Below, one piece after another: positions 17,739-25,955 of a stretch of DNA of 64,000 bases (position 1 is its first letter; each line of letters starts with the position of its first letter). Both the position numbers and the translations under genes were made by a program. The notes beneath the pieces were generated by a model. The model was not told where the DNA came from. It made no database searches and worked only from the letters and a program-made list of their open reading frames with translations. The stretch lies in the NCBI RefSeq assembly GCF_011683955.1, contig NZ_JAAQPI010000020.1:1-64000 (forward strand), in the 5' to 3' direction. The stretch comes from Pseudomaricurvus alkylphenolicus (GTDB lineage: Bacteria; Pseudomonadota; Gammaproteobacteria; Pseudomonadales; Cellvibrionaceae).

Positions 17739-18992
17739 ATGCCTGTTCACTCCCCCACTCCCGTCGATGTTGCCATTATTGGCGCCGGTCCTGCCGGTAG
17801 TGTCGCCGCATCGCTGCTGCACGCAAGAGGTCATCGAGTACGCGTACTGGAGCGTCAACATTTTCCGCGCTTCTCCATTGGTGAAAGCCTCTTGCCTCAG
17901 TGCATGGAGTTCCTTGAGGAAGCCAACCTTCTGAAGGCAGTGCAGGCGAATGTTCAGGACCATCACTTTCGCTTTAAGAATGGCGCTGCCTTTGTGCGCG
18001 GGGAGCAGCGCTCCACCTTCGATTTCACGCAGAAATTTTCTCCCGGTTGGGGAACTACTTTTCAGGTTCAACGGGCGCCCTTCGACGATGTCCTGGCCAG
18101 GGAAATCGAGCGCCAGGGCGTTCCCATTTCTTGGGGGCATGAAATCACCCGGGTTGATATCAGCGTCGCGGGAGCCAGGCTTCAGGTTCGCTCGGAATCC
18201 GGAGACACCTACATGCAGGAAGCCGGGTTTGTATTGGATGCCAGCGGATTCGGTCGCGTACTGCCACGGTTGCTGGATCTTGATCGTCCCTCCGGCTTTC
18301 CGCTGCGCACCTCGTTATTCACTCATGTGGAAGATCGCATCGACAGCGGCAGTTTTGATCGCGACAAAATTTTGATCACCGTCCATCATCAGCACAAAGA
18401 TGTGTGGTTCTGGTTGATTCCGTTTGCCAACGGCCGCAGCTCTGTGGGTGTTGTTGCCGAGGATGGCTTTTTTACCCATAGAACCGCGGATCTGGATGCT
18501 CGACTGAAGGAAATCATCGCTTCCGATCCCGGACTCGGGCAGCTGCTGGGCAACGCCCGATTCGATACCCCCGCCAGGGAAATTCGCGGCTATGCCAGCG
18601 ATGTGTCCCGCCTGTGGGGCGAGCGCTTTGCCCTGCTGGGAAATGCAGGCGAGTTTCTGGACCCGGTGTTTTCCTCCGGTGTGACTATTGCCATGAAATC
18701 CGCGAGCTTGGCCGCCCGCACACTGGATCGTCAGCTCCGGGGAGAAACCGTGGACTGGCAGAAAAGTTATGCGCAACCGCTGCAGGCGGGCATCAATACC
18801 TTCCGGGTATTTGTTGAGGCCTGGTACGACGGACGCTTCCAGGACATCATTTTTGCAGCGCGACAGTCCAAAGAGGTCCGCGCCATGATCAGCTCCATCC
18901 TCGCCGGTTATGCCTGGGACACTAACAACCCCTATGTACGTGACAGTGAACGACGACTCAATACGCTCTATGAGCTTTGTCGTATGAATTGA
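17739..18992 (+). CDS. Flavin-dependent halogenase-like monooxygenase
   Basis: A 417-residue FAD enzyme. The dinucleotide loop is IIGAGPAGSVAA (about 13-24). Three halogenase hallmarks are present: a lysine in FRFKNGAAF (Lys80) at the place of the catalytic lysine, the WFWLIP form of WxWxIP (223-228), and FLDPVFSSG, the FxxPxxSxG form (307-315). GESLLPQ near residue 49 resembles halogenases acting on carrier-tethered phenols and pyrroles. Family knowledge says such enzymes form HOCl or HOBr from reduced flavin and oxygen and pass it to the lysine. Inside the pigment operon the natural substrate would be the aryl ring. Related non-halogenating reductases share part of this fold, so function is likely but not certain. 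The start ATG is 4 bp after the exporter stop. Confidence 0.82.
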   Translation: MPVHSPTPVDVAIIGAGPAGSVAASLLHARGHRVRVLERQHFPRFSIGESLLPQCMEFLEEANLLKAVQANVQDHHFRFKNGAAFVRGEQRSTFDFTQKFSPGWGTTFQVQRAPFDDVLAREIERQGVPISWGHEITRVDISVAGARLQVRSESGDTYMQEAGFVLDASGFGRVLPRLLDLDRPSGFPLRTSLFTHVEDRIDSGSFDRDKILITVHHQHKDVWFWLIPFANGRSSVGVVAEDGFFTHRTADLDARLKEIIASDPGLGQLLGNARFDTPAREIRGYASDVSRLWGERFALLGNAGEFLDPVFSSGVTIAMKSASLAARTLDRQLRGETVDWQKSYAQPLQAGINTFRVFVEAWYDGRFQDIIFAARQSKEVRAMISSILAGYAWDTNNPYVRDSERRLNTLYELCRMN

Positions 18993-19002
18993 GTCTGTTG
19001 CC

Positions 19003-19620
19003 ATGAGCCTTTATACATCATCACATCGATTGTGGATCTGGCTGTTGATCTTGACCTTGCAGGGGTGCACGCTGTTGCCGTCACCCAAGCCGGAGCTGAA
19101 GCAAGTGCCCCTTCTTCCCCCGGCCGCCATGACGCAGAGCTGGCAGAAATTGCAGAGTGTGTCGCTCTACCGGGAAGCTCAGACGGAATCGATATTGACC
19201 GCGCTGGTGGCCTGGTCCGTGGACCCGGCCCAGGTCAAAGTGGCAGTGCTGACCCCGACCGGGCAGTCACTTTTAACGCTGCTTTACGACGGCCAGACAT
19301 TAGAGCAAGATTACTCGCCGGCCGTAGCACCCCGGCTAAGGTCGGCGTTTTCGGCACGAACTCTGGTGACGCAACTGCAATTGGCTTATTGGCCAAAAGA
19401 CGTCATCAATCGATCGCTACGGCACAGCGAGTGGCAGTGGCTGGCGGAAGCGGAATCACGGCGCCTTATGTGGCGCGGCCAAACCCAGCTGGAAATTGAG
19501 GGTGCACCAGAGCGCCATCAGACCTTCCAAATACACCACTACGCCGGCGACATGCGACTTGAAGTAAAGACCCTGGCACACACGCCACTGCAGCCGGGAG
19601 CGCAAAGGCAATTACCATGA
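19003..19620 (+). CDS. DUF3261 outer-membrane lipoprotein (ApeN-type)
   Basis: A 205-residue predicted lipoprotein. The signal peptide ends in a lipobox LQGC, giving Cys22 as the lipidated residue. The rest is a soluble periplasmic domain rich in beta structure. The residue after the cysteine is Thr, not Asp, so sorting to the outer membrane is expected. The family is typical of aryl-polyene clusters and sits between the exporter part and the second synthase block. It may receive the pigment lipid from the LolA-like carrier, in analogy to LolB. It overlaps the next gene by ATGA. Confidence 0.85.
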   Translation: MSLYTSSHRLWIWLLILTLQGCTLLPSPKPELKQVPLLPPAAMTQSWQKLQSVSLYREAQTESILTALVAWSVDPAQVKVAVLTPTGQSLLTLLYDGQTLEQDYSPAVAPRLRSAFSARTLVTQLQLAYWPKDVINRSLRHSEWQWLAEAESRRLMWRGQTQLEIEGAPERHQTFQIHHYAGDMRLEVKTLAHTPLQPGAQRQLP

Positions 19621-20816
19621 AACAGCCACCCGTATATTTGATGGACGTGGGTGCCATCTGCGCGCTGGGTTCCAATCTGGACCGTATCTCAGAGAGATTG
19701 TACCGCGCTGACCCTGACTGCCTGAGTTGGTCCGGGCAGTTCAGCCATGGTCATTCGTTACCCCTCGGAATGGTCGGTACCGATTTACCGCCGCCAGAGA
19801 ACCTTCCCGCCCATCAGCGCAGCCGCACCAATCAACTGCTGCTGGCGGCCATGCAACCCATCCGCAGCCAATTCGACAACCTTCGACAGGGAATCGACCC
19901 CCTGCGCATAGGCGTTGTCATCGGTACCAGCACCAGCGGTATTGCCGAGGGAGAAACCGATTTGGCGACTCACCTGGAGACTGGAAGCTGGCCGCAGCGG
20001 TTCGATTACCAGCGCCAGGAAATGGCCAACGCCGCCTCCATGCTGGCGGATCTGCTGGGCATACAGGGGCCGGCCATGGTCATCTCCACCGCCTGCTCCT
20101 CGGGGGCTAAAGCCCTGGCCAGTGCCCGCCGGTTGTTGCGCGCAAATCTGTGTGATCTGGTCGTTGCCGGTGGTGTGGACTCGCTGTGCCAACTGACCGT
20201 GCAAGGGTTTTCCGCACTGGAAGCCATCAGTGACCGGCCTTGCCTGCCTTTTAGCGCCAACCGTGAGGGCATTAATATTGGCGAGGGCGCTGCACTGTTC
20301 CTGCTCAGCCGCGAACCTGGCCCCGTCTGCTTGAGCGGGGTAGGGGAAAGCTCCGACGCACATCATTTTTCAGCACCTCACCCCCAGGGCGACGGGGCGG
20401 CCAGCGCCATGAGCCGTGCGCTTGAGGATGCACAGCTGGAGCCCGGCGACATCGGTTACCTGAATTTGCACGGCACCGCCACCCGACAGAATGATCTGAT
20501 GGAAAGCCGCGCCGTGGCCAGGGTATTGGGTACTGAGGTTCCCTGCAGCTCAACCAAGGGTTATACCGGTCATACGTTGGGAGCCGCGGGGGCAATTGAA
20601 GCGATGTTTTGCTGGCTCAGCCTGACCCATCCAAAACCTGCTCTCCCGCCCCACTTGTGGGATAATTGCCGGGATTTGGAGTTGGAACCGATCAATCTGG
20701 TGCTCGAAGCGGATCAGGGAACCACTGACCGGGAGCCACTCAAACGCGCCATGAGCAACTCCTTTGCCTTCGGCGGCAACAATATATCGCTGATTATGGA
20801 GCGCACAGGCCAATGA
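19617..20816 (+). CDS. Beta-ketoacyl-ACP synthase (ApeO-type)
   Basis: A 399-residue condensing enzyme of the FabB/FabF group. The Cys-His-His triad is intact: TACSSGAKALASA (Cys160), NLHGTATRQND (His285) and KGYTGHTLGAAG (His319). In studied aryl-polyene systems ApeO pairs with the inactive chain-length factor ApeC and performs the elongations. The gene for the latter is at the opposite end of this operon. Overlaps of 4 bp on both sides couple it to the lipoprotein and the dehydratase. Confidence 0.92.
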   Translation: MKQPPVYLMDVGAICALGSNLDRISERLYRADPDCLSWSGQFSHGHSLPLGMVGTDLPPPENLPAHQRSRTNQLLLAAMQPIRSQFDNLRQGIDPLRIGVVIGTSTSGIAEGETDLATHLETGSWPQRFDYQRQEMANAASMLADLLGIQGPAMVISTACSSGAKALASARRLLRANLCDLVVAGGVDSLCQLTVQGFSALEAISDRPCLPFSANREGINIGEGAALFLLSREPGPVCLSGVGESSDAHHFSAPHPQGDGAASAMSRALEDAQLEPGDIGYLNLHGTATRQNDLMESRAVARVLGTEVPCSSTKGYTGHTLGAAGAIEAMFCWLSLTHPKPALPPHLWDNCRDLELEPINLVLEADQGTTDREPLKRAMSNSFAFGGNNISLIMERTGQ

Positions 20817-21274
20817 TTGAGTTCGACGTTCGAGAGATCGTCCCCCATTCCGGGACCATGTCACTGCTGGACCAGGTGCTCGAGTGCGATGAGGAGGCTC
20901 TGTCCGCCATCGTCGAGATTCGACAGGACAGCCTGTTCGTGACCGAAGGGGGTGTGCCCGCGGCAATTGGCATTGAATACATGGCCCAGGCGGTAGCCGC
21001 CTGGGCCGGCGTCCAGGACCGGCGCGCGGGGCGCGATGTGAGCATTGGCTTTTTGGTGGGCACACGGCGCTATCGCAGCAGTCATCCCTTTTTTGCCGTT
21101 GGCTCCAGGCTGCGTATCTCCGTGAGGCGAGAGCTCCAGGGCGACAATGGTCTGAGCGTGTTCGATTGCCGCATTGAAAACGACCAGCTTGAGGTCAGTG
21201 CGAACCTGAACGTCTTTCAACCGGATGACGTGGACGCATTTTTGGAACAGGAATCCGCAAAGGCTAGATTATGA
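20813..21274 (+). CDS. Hotdog-fold 3-hydroxyacyl-ACP dehydratase (ApeP-type)
   Basis: A 153-residue FabA/FabZ-like dehydratase. The catalytic histidine is in IVPHSGTMSL (His12) and the acidic partner in GIEYMAQAVAA. It would remove water from the 3-hydroxy intermediate after each extension, leaving the conjugated double bonds. A second dehydratase domain is fused to the ligase at 9326-11077, so the operon carries two, as in other APE clusters. It overlaps both neighbours by ATGA. Confidence 0.9.
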   Translation: MIEFDVREIVPHSGTMSLLDQVLECDEEALSAIVEIRQDSLFVTEGGVPAAIGIEYMAQAVAAWAGVQDRRAGRDVSIGFLVGTRRYRSSHPFFAVGSRLRISVRRELQGDNGLSVFDCRIENDQLEVSANLNVFQPDDVDAFLEQESAKARL

Positions 21275-21996
21275 ACAAAACCGTTTTTGTCACCGGCTCC
21301 AGCCGGGGCATCGGCAAAGCCACGGCACTGCGCCTGGCCAATGATGGTTACGATATTGTGCTGCATTGCCGCTCCGGGCGAACCGAAGCTGACGCAGTAA
21401 AAACAGAGATTGAGCAACTGGGCCGAACCGCCCGCGTATTGCAGTTCGACATTGGCGACCGTCAGCAGGCTGCCGAGATTCTGCTGCAGGACGTTGACAC
21501 CCACGGCGCCTATTACGGTGTGGTGTGCAATGCCGGTCTGGCCAGGGACAACGCCTTCCCGGCCATGAGCGGAGATGATTGGGATCTGGTGGTGCACACC
21601 AACCTGGATGGTTTTTACAATGTGCTCAACCCCCTCACCATGCCTATGGTCAGACGCCGCAAACCCGGCAGAATTGTTGTACTGTCGTCCGTTTCCGGTG
21701 TTATGGGTAACCGCGGCCAGGTCAATTACAGTGCCTCCAAGGCGGGGCTCATCGGCGCCAGCAAGGCCTTGGCCCTGGAACTGGCGAAGAGAGCCATTAC
21801 TGTTAACTGCGTGGCACCGGGGCTGATTGAAACCGACATGGTTGACGATGTGCCTGTGGAGGAAGCCATGAAGATGATACCGGCCCGGCGCATGGGCAAG
21901 GTGGAAGAAGTGGCGGCGACCATCAGCTTTTTAATGTCAGAAGATGCGGGCTACATCACCCGCCAGGTAATCTCCGTCAACGGTGGTATGTGTTAA
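21271..21996 (+). CDS. 3-oxoacyl-ACP reductase, FabG-like (ApeQ-type)
   Basis: A 241-residue short-chain dehydrogenase. The NADP-binding loop is TGSSRGIGKATA at residues 8-19, and the active site is a serine in LSSVSG with YSASK (Tyr153, Lys157). It reduces the 3-keto group of the carrier-bound intermediate. Its length and motifs match FabG, but its place between dehydratase and ketosynthase marks it as the pigment-specific copy. The stop TAA shares its last base with the ATG of the next gene. Confidence 0.93.
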   Translation: MNKTVFVTGSSRGIGKATALRLANDGYDIVLHCRSGRTEADAVKTEIEQLGRTARVLQFDIGDRQQAAEILLQDVDTHGAYYGVVCNAGLARDNAFPAMSGDDWDLVVHTNLDGFYNVLNPLTMPMVRRRKPGRIVVLSSVSGVMGNRGQVNYSASKAGLIGASKALALELAKRAITVNCVAPGLIETDMVDDVPVEEAMKMIPARRMGKVEEVAATISFLMSEDAGYITRQVISVNGGMC

Positions 21997-23225
21997 TGAA
22001 GAGAGTGGTTGTAACCGGGATGGCGGGCATCTCACCGATTGGCCAGGATTGGGGGACGGTAGCCGCTAATCTCAAAGCGATGAAGACAGGTGTTCGCCGG
22101 ATGGAGGATTGGGATATATACGATGGTCTCAACACTCGGTTGGGCGCACCGGTGGAAGGGTTTGAAAAACCCGGTCACTACAGTCGCAAAGCCGTTCGCA
22201 GTATGGGCCGCGTTGCGCTGATGGCAACCCGGGCTACAGAACTGGCCCTGGAGGATGCCGGCCTGCTGGGAGATGCTTCGATTCAGGACGGCCGCATGGG
22301 CGTGTCCTACGGTTCCTCCGCCGGGTCCACATCGGCGTTTAAAGACTTTGGCCATATGCTGATCAATCACAGCACCGATGGCCTCAATGCCAACTCTTAT
22401 ATCAAGATGATGGCGCATACCGCCCCGGTAAACCTGAGTGTTTTCTTTGGACTTAAGGGACGCGTGCACACCACCTCCAGTGCCTGTACATCGGGCAGCC
22501 AGGGTATCGGCTACGCCTTCGAAACCATCCGCTTCAACCAACAGCAAATGATGGTGGCCGGAGGCTCGGAAGAGCTCTGCCCAACTGAAGCGGCGGTGTT
22601 TGACACCCTGTTTGCCACCAGCACCCTCAATGACCAGCCTGAGTCCTCTCCCCGTCCATTCGATCAGGAGCGGGACGGCTTGGTTATTGGCGAAGGCGCC
22701 GGCAGCCTGATCCTGGAACAACTGGATTCCGCCCGGGCCAGGGGCGCCACCATTTATGCGGAGGTGGTCGGTTACGGTACCAATTGCGACGGAGCTCACG
22801 TCACCCAGCCGCAGGATTCCACCATGCAGCAAGCCATGCAACTGGCACTGGACAGCGCCGGCCTGAGTCCCGAACAGATCGGTTACATCAGCGCCCATGG
22901 CACCGCAACCGATCGGGGTGATATTGCGGAAAGCGTGGCCACTCATCGCCTGTTTGGCTCCAGGGTCCCGATCAGTTCTCTAAAGAGTTTCACCGGCCAT
23001 ACACTGGGTGCCTGTGGTGCGCTGGAAGCCTGGACGGCTATTCATATGATGAACGAGGGTTGGGCCCACGCCACCGCCAATCTCACCCGGGTCGACCCCG
23101 AGTGTGCTGAGCTGGACTATATTCAAAACGCCCCACGCACTATCGACGCGGAGTACGTGATGAGCAACAACTTTGCCTTTGGCGGCGTCAACACGTCATT
23201 GATTTTCAAACGCTGGGCAGATTAA
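21996..23225 (+). CDS. Beta-ketoacyl-ACP synthase (ApeR-type)
   Basis: A 409-residue ketosynthase with intact active site: SSACTSGSQGIGYA (Cys164), SAHGTATDRGD and KSFTGHTLGACG. ApeR in the characterised cluster acts early, on the aryl starter or first extension, separate from the ApeO/ApeC pair. The start is the ATG at 21996, in a TAATG overlap with the reductase stop; a GTG two codons upstream is possible but less likely. This is the last obvious member of the pigment operon. Confidence 0.92.
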   Translation: MKRVVVTGMAGISPIGQDWGTVAANLKAMKTGVRRMEDWDIYDGLNTRLGAPVEGFEKPGHYSRKAVRSMGRVALMATRATELALEDAGLLGDASIQDGRMGVSYGSSAGSTSAFKDFGHMLINHSTDGLNANSYIKMMAHTAPVNLSVFFGLKGRVHTTSSACTSGSQGIGYAFETIRFNQQQMMVAGGSEELCPTEAAVFDTLFATSTLNDQPESSPRPFDQERDGLVIGEGAGSLILEQLDSARARGATIYAEVVGYGTNCDGAHVTQPQDSTMQQAMQLALDSAGLSPEQIGYISAHGTATDRGDIAESVATHRLFGSRVPISSLKSFTGHTLGACGALEAWTAIHMMNEGWAHATANLTRVDPECAELDYIQNAPRTIDAEYVMSNNFAFGGVNTSLIFKRWAD

Positions 23226-23274
23226 TCCCACCATCCACATCGAGTAGATACCAAAACCTGACAGGGAGACATTT

Positions 23275-24033
23275 ATGATAAGGACTTTCACTCTGACACT
23301 CTTGTTGGCAATCTTGCCCGGCATCTCGCTGGCGCTGCCAGCCTCAGTGAACTCAGAACTGCAGGAGTACATCAGGGTTTTCCAGGGCAATGATTGGTTT
23401 CGACAGAAGCAAATCGCCCAGACGCTGGAATGGTCCGGGCTCACCCAGCCGGAATTGTTCGATCTGATTGAAGCCAAGCTGCTCGACCGCTATGAGACAG
23501 AAGACGACAAGCATCAGGCTGACTATTTGGCTTGGCTGTGCAAGGCACTGGCCTTCTCCGGCAATGACAAATACCGACTGACGATTCAACGGGTTGCCGC
23601 TAACGCCGAGCATGGAAAGCTGCGTAAACATGCCAAGCTCAGCCTGGCCATTCTGGATCAATACAAACAGTGGAACCACGATATTATTGTTGAAAGCCAA
23701 TGGCGCGAAGACCAGTCTGCCGACGTTAATCGTTTTACAGCCATGATCCAGAGTGACGTTTTGGAGCTAAAACGACTCGCTGCCAAACGGGTTCACTTTA
23801 AACACCTGTACGAAGAATCGCTGATGGACCTGCTTGAACAGCAGCTGCTGGCTAACTACCAAACCGACAGCGGCCACAGACTCTATGTCGACAGCTGGGC
23901 CTGGGTCTGTAAAGCCCTTGCCGGCTCCAGGAATCCGAAGTACAAAGCGACCATAGAAAAGGTCGCACAACAGGCCACCCACAAGAAGCTGCGCAAATAC
24001 GCCAAGAAATACTTGCAGTATTACAGCTCCTAA
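23275..24033 (+). CDS. Secreted protein with internally duplicated helical domain
   Basis: A 252-residue protein with a clear signal peptide (cleavage near LALPA, residue 22). The mature protein is two copies of a roughly 110-residue helical unit. LLDRYETEDDKHQADYLAWL then CKALAFSGNDKYRLTIQRV in the first half align with LLANYQTDSGHRLYVDSWAW then VCKALAGSRNPKYKATIEKV in the second, each ending in KLRKHAK or KLRKYAK. The pattern suggests HEAT-like repeats and protein binding in the periplasm. AGGGAG lies before the ATG. It starts 49 bp after the pigment operon and could be read with it, but I do not recognise it as a known APE gene. Confidence 0.75.
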   Translation: MIRTFTLTLLLAILPGISLALPASVNSELQEYIRVFQGNDWFRQKQIAQTLEWSGLTQPELFDLIEAKLLDRYETEDDKHQADYLAWLCKALAFSGNDKYRLTIQRVAANAEHGKLRKHAKLSLAILDQYKQWNHDIIVESQWREDQSADVNRFTAMIQSDVLELKRLAAKRVHFKHLYEESLMDLLEQQLLANYQTDSGHRLYVDSWAWVCKALAGSRNPKYKATIEKVAQQATHKKLRKYAKKYLQYYSS

Positions 24034-24052
24034 TCAACTCAAACCAGGCCTG

Positions 24053-24091
24053 TACGGGTATCAGCCGAGTTCCCACAACTGGATACCCGTA
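24053..24091. terminator. Hairpin after the secreted-protein gene
   Basis: A perfect 10-bp inverted repeat (TACGGGTATC, then GATACCCGTA) with a 19-base loop, 20 bp after the stop codon. There is no T-run, so it is a weak terminator or an mRNA-stabilising hairpin. The remaining 300 bp before pntAA are AT-rich and contain no gene. Confidence 0.4.
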
Positions 24092-24347
24092 AATCATCAT
24101 GTCGAACCCAATATTGAGCTTAATGTTGCTCCAGCAACGATCCCACTAAGTTGCTCCCACAACAATTCTTCTTCCAATCTACGTTCAAACGCGCAAGACA
24201 ATCCCATCAAAATCCTCTAGATTAAAAAGTATCAGTCCTTTGGGCCGCCATTTACGAAAAAAGGTCCTAACCGGCCTCCATCGCCCGATGAATAGCCTCG
24301 ACAAATAACATTAATAAAGACAATTAACTATGTTTATCAATGCAGGG

Positions 24348-24362
24348 CCCTAGACTCTAGGG
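24348..24362. promoter_or_regulatory. Palindrome upstream of pntAA
   Basis: CCCTAGA and TCTAGGG flank one central base, a perfect 15-bp palindrome too tight to be an RNA hairpin but well suited to a dimeric regulator. It lies about 85 bp before the proposed pntAA start and after an AT-rich stretch (24301-24340) that could hold the promoter. Confidence 0.3.
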
Positions 24363-24446
24363 TCCGCCTTTAGCGGCCCAATCGGACACAGATCCGAAAT
24401 GACCAAAATAAGGCGCAGAAACGCACAGATTGCGGAGGACAACACC

Positions 24447-25649
24447 TTGATTATTGGAGTACCCAAAGAAACCTGCCCCGGTGAAAACCGCGTGGCACTG
24501 ATTCCCCAGAATGTGAAAGCACTCACGGGGTTAGGCAGACAGATATTGGTCGAATACGGTGCCGGAGAAGCCGCCGGACACAGTGATTCCGCCTATCAGG
24601 AAGCCGGAGCCAGCCTCACAGACCGTGACAGTCTGTTTACGCAGGCAGACATTATCACCCAGGTACAGACCCCGGGCCTGAATCAGGACACGGGTGACGC
24701 CGACCTGGCTTCACTGCCCAGCGGCAAAGTGCTGGTGGGAATGATGGACCCCCTGGCCAACCCTGAGTTTGCCCAGACGCTGGCAGGCAAGAACGTCACC
24801 GGCATCGCCATGGAACTGATCCCGCGTATTACGCGCGCCCAGGCCATGGACGTTCTGTCATCCAACGCCATGATTGCCGGCTACAAAGCTGTGCTGATTG
24901 GGGCGAGCGAGTTGGCGTCTATGTTCCCTATGAACATGACGGCGGCCGGCACCCTCAATCCGGCACGTGTATTTGTGATGGGGGCAGGCGTCGCCGGCCT
25001 GCAGGCCTGTGCCACCGCCAAGCGTCTTGGCGGTGTCGTGGAGGCCTATGATGTACGGCCCGCTGCGCGCGAGCAGATTCTCTCGGTTGGCGCCAAACCG
25101 GTAGAGCTGGACATCAAAGCTGATGACACCGAAGGCTCCGGCGGCTATGCCAAGGAGCAGTCGGCCGAGTTTATCAAAGCTCAGCAGGCCGCCATGGCCG
25201 ATGTGCTGGCGCAGCAGGATGTGGTGATTACCACTGCCGCCGTTCCCGGCAAGAAGTCACCCATTCTGGTTACCGCTGAAATGGTAAAAGCCATGAAACC
25301 CGGCGCCGTGATTGTGGACCTGGCCGCTGAAAAAGGCGGTAACTGCGAACTGACCCAATTGGGTGAGGTCGTGATCGAGAACGGGGTGAAAATCCTCGGT
25401 CCCAAGAACGTACCCTCCACTGTGGCCAACCACTCCAGTCAGATGTACGGCAAGAACATCGAAAATCTGCTGGCTCACCTCATTGATGACGAAGGCAATC
25501 TCAACCTGGATTTCGAGGATGAAATCATCAGCGAAACCGTGGTGTCTCTGAACGGCGACGTTCCCCATGGGCGCATGCGAGACCTGCTGGGCCTGCCAGA
25601 GCAGCCCCAAGCGGCCAAAGAGCCCGAAAACAGCACTGAGAATGCCTGA
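24447..25649 (+). CDS. pntAA: NAD(P) transhydrogenase subunit alpha, part 1
   Basis: The soluble NAD(H)-binding part of the proton-translocating transhydrogenase, which makes NADPH from NADH using the proton gradient. The N-terminus IIGVPKETCPGENRVALIP and the nucleotide loop VMGAGVAGLQACATAKRLG are typical, as is RPAAREQILSVGA. About 400 residues. The start proposed is TTG at 24447 with GGAGG eight bases upstream, which puts the family's conserved N-terminus first. An in-frame ATG at 24399 adds 16 basic residues and has no ribosome-binding site. The alpha chain is split (the membrane part is the next gene), as in many alphaproteobacteria and some gammaproteobacteria. Confidence 0.95.
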   Translation: MIIGVPKETCPGENRVALIPQNVKALTGLGRQILVEYGAGEAAGHSDSAYQEAGASLTDRDSLFTQADIITQVQTPGLNQDTGDADLASLPSGKVLVGMMDPLANPEFAQTLAGKNVTGIAMELIPRITRAQAMDVLSSNAMIAGYKAVLIGASELASMFPMNMTAAGTLNPARVFVMGAGVAGLQACATAKRLGGVVEAYDVRPAAREQILSVGAKPVELDIKADDTEGSGGYAKEQSAEFIKAQQAAMADVLAQQDVVITTAAVPGKKSPILVTAEMVKAMKPGAVIVDLAAEKGGNCELTQLGEVVIENGVKILGPKNVPSTVANHSSQMYGKNIENLLAHLIDDEGNLNLDFEDEIISETVVSLNGDVPHGRMRDLLGLPEQPQAAKEPENSTENA

Positions 25650-25659
25650 GGAGTAAACC

Positions 25660-25944
25660 ATGGATATATCCATCATTCACATTACCCTGTTTGTTCTGGC
25701 CGTATTTCTCGGCTTTGAACTGATTACCAAAGTCCCCCCAACCCTGCATACACCACTGATGTCGGGTACCAACGCCATCTCCGGTGTCACGCTGGTCGGC
25801 GCCATTCTGGCAGCGGGCCACGGCGGCAGCCAAAACCTGGTGAACATTCTGGGATTTGTTGCCGTCACACTGGCCACCATTAACGTGGTGGGTGGCTTTA
25901 TGGTCACCAACCGTATGCTGGCCATGTTCAAACGCAAGGACTGA
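25660..25944 (+). CDS. pntAB: NAD(P) transhydrogenase subunit alpha, part 2 (membrane)
   Basis: A 94-residue membrane subunit with three hydrophobic helices (HITLFVLAVFLGFELITKV, a central ISGVTLVGAILAAG and FVAVTLATINVVGGFMV). It forms half of the proton channel with PntB. It lies 10 bp after pntAA with GAGGAG before the ATG, and 11 bp before pntB. Confidence 0.95.
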   Translation: MDISIIHITLFVLAVFLGFELITKVPPTLHTPLMSGTNAISGVTLVGAILAAGHGGSQNLVNILGFVAVTLATINVVGGFMVTNRMLAMFKRKD

Positions 25945-25955
25945 GGGGGGATCCG

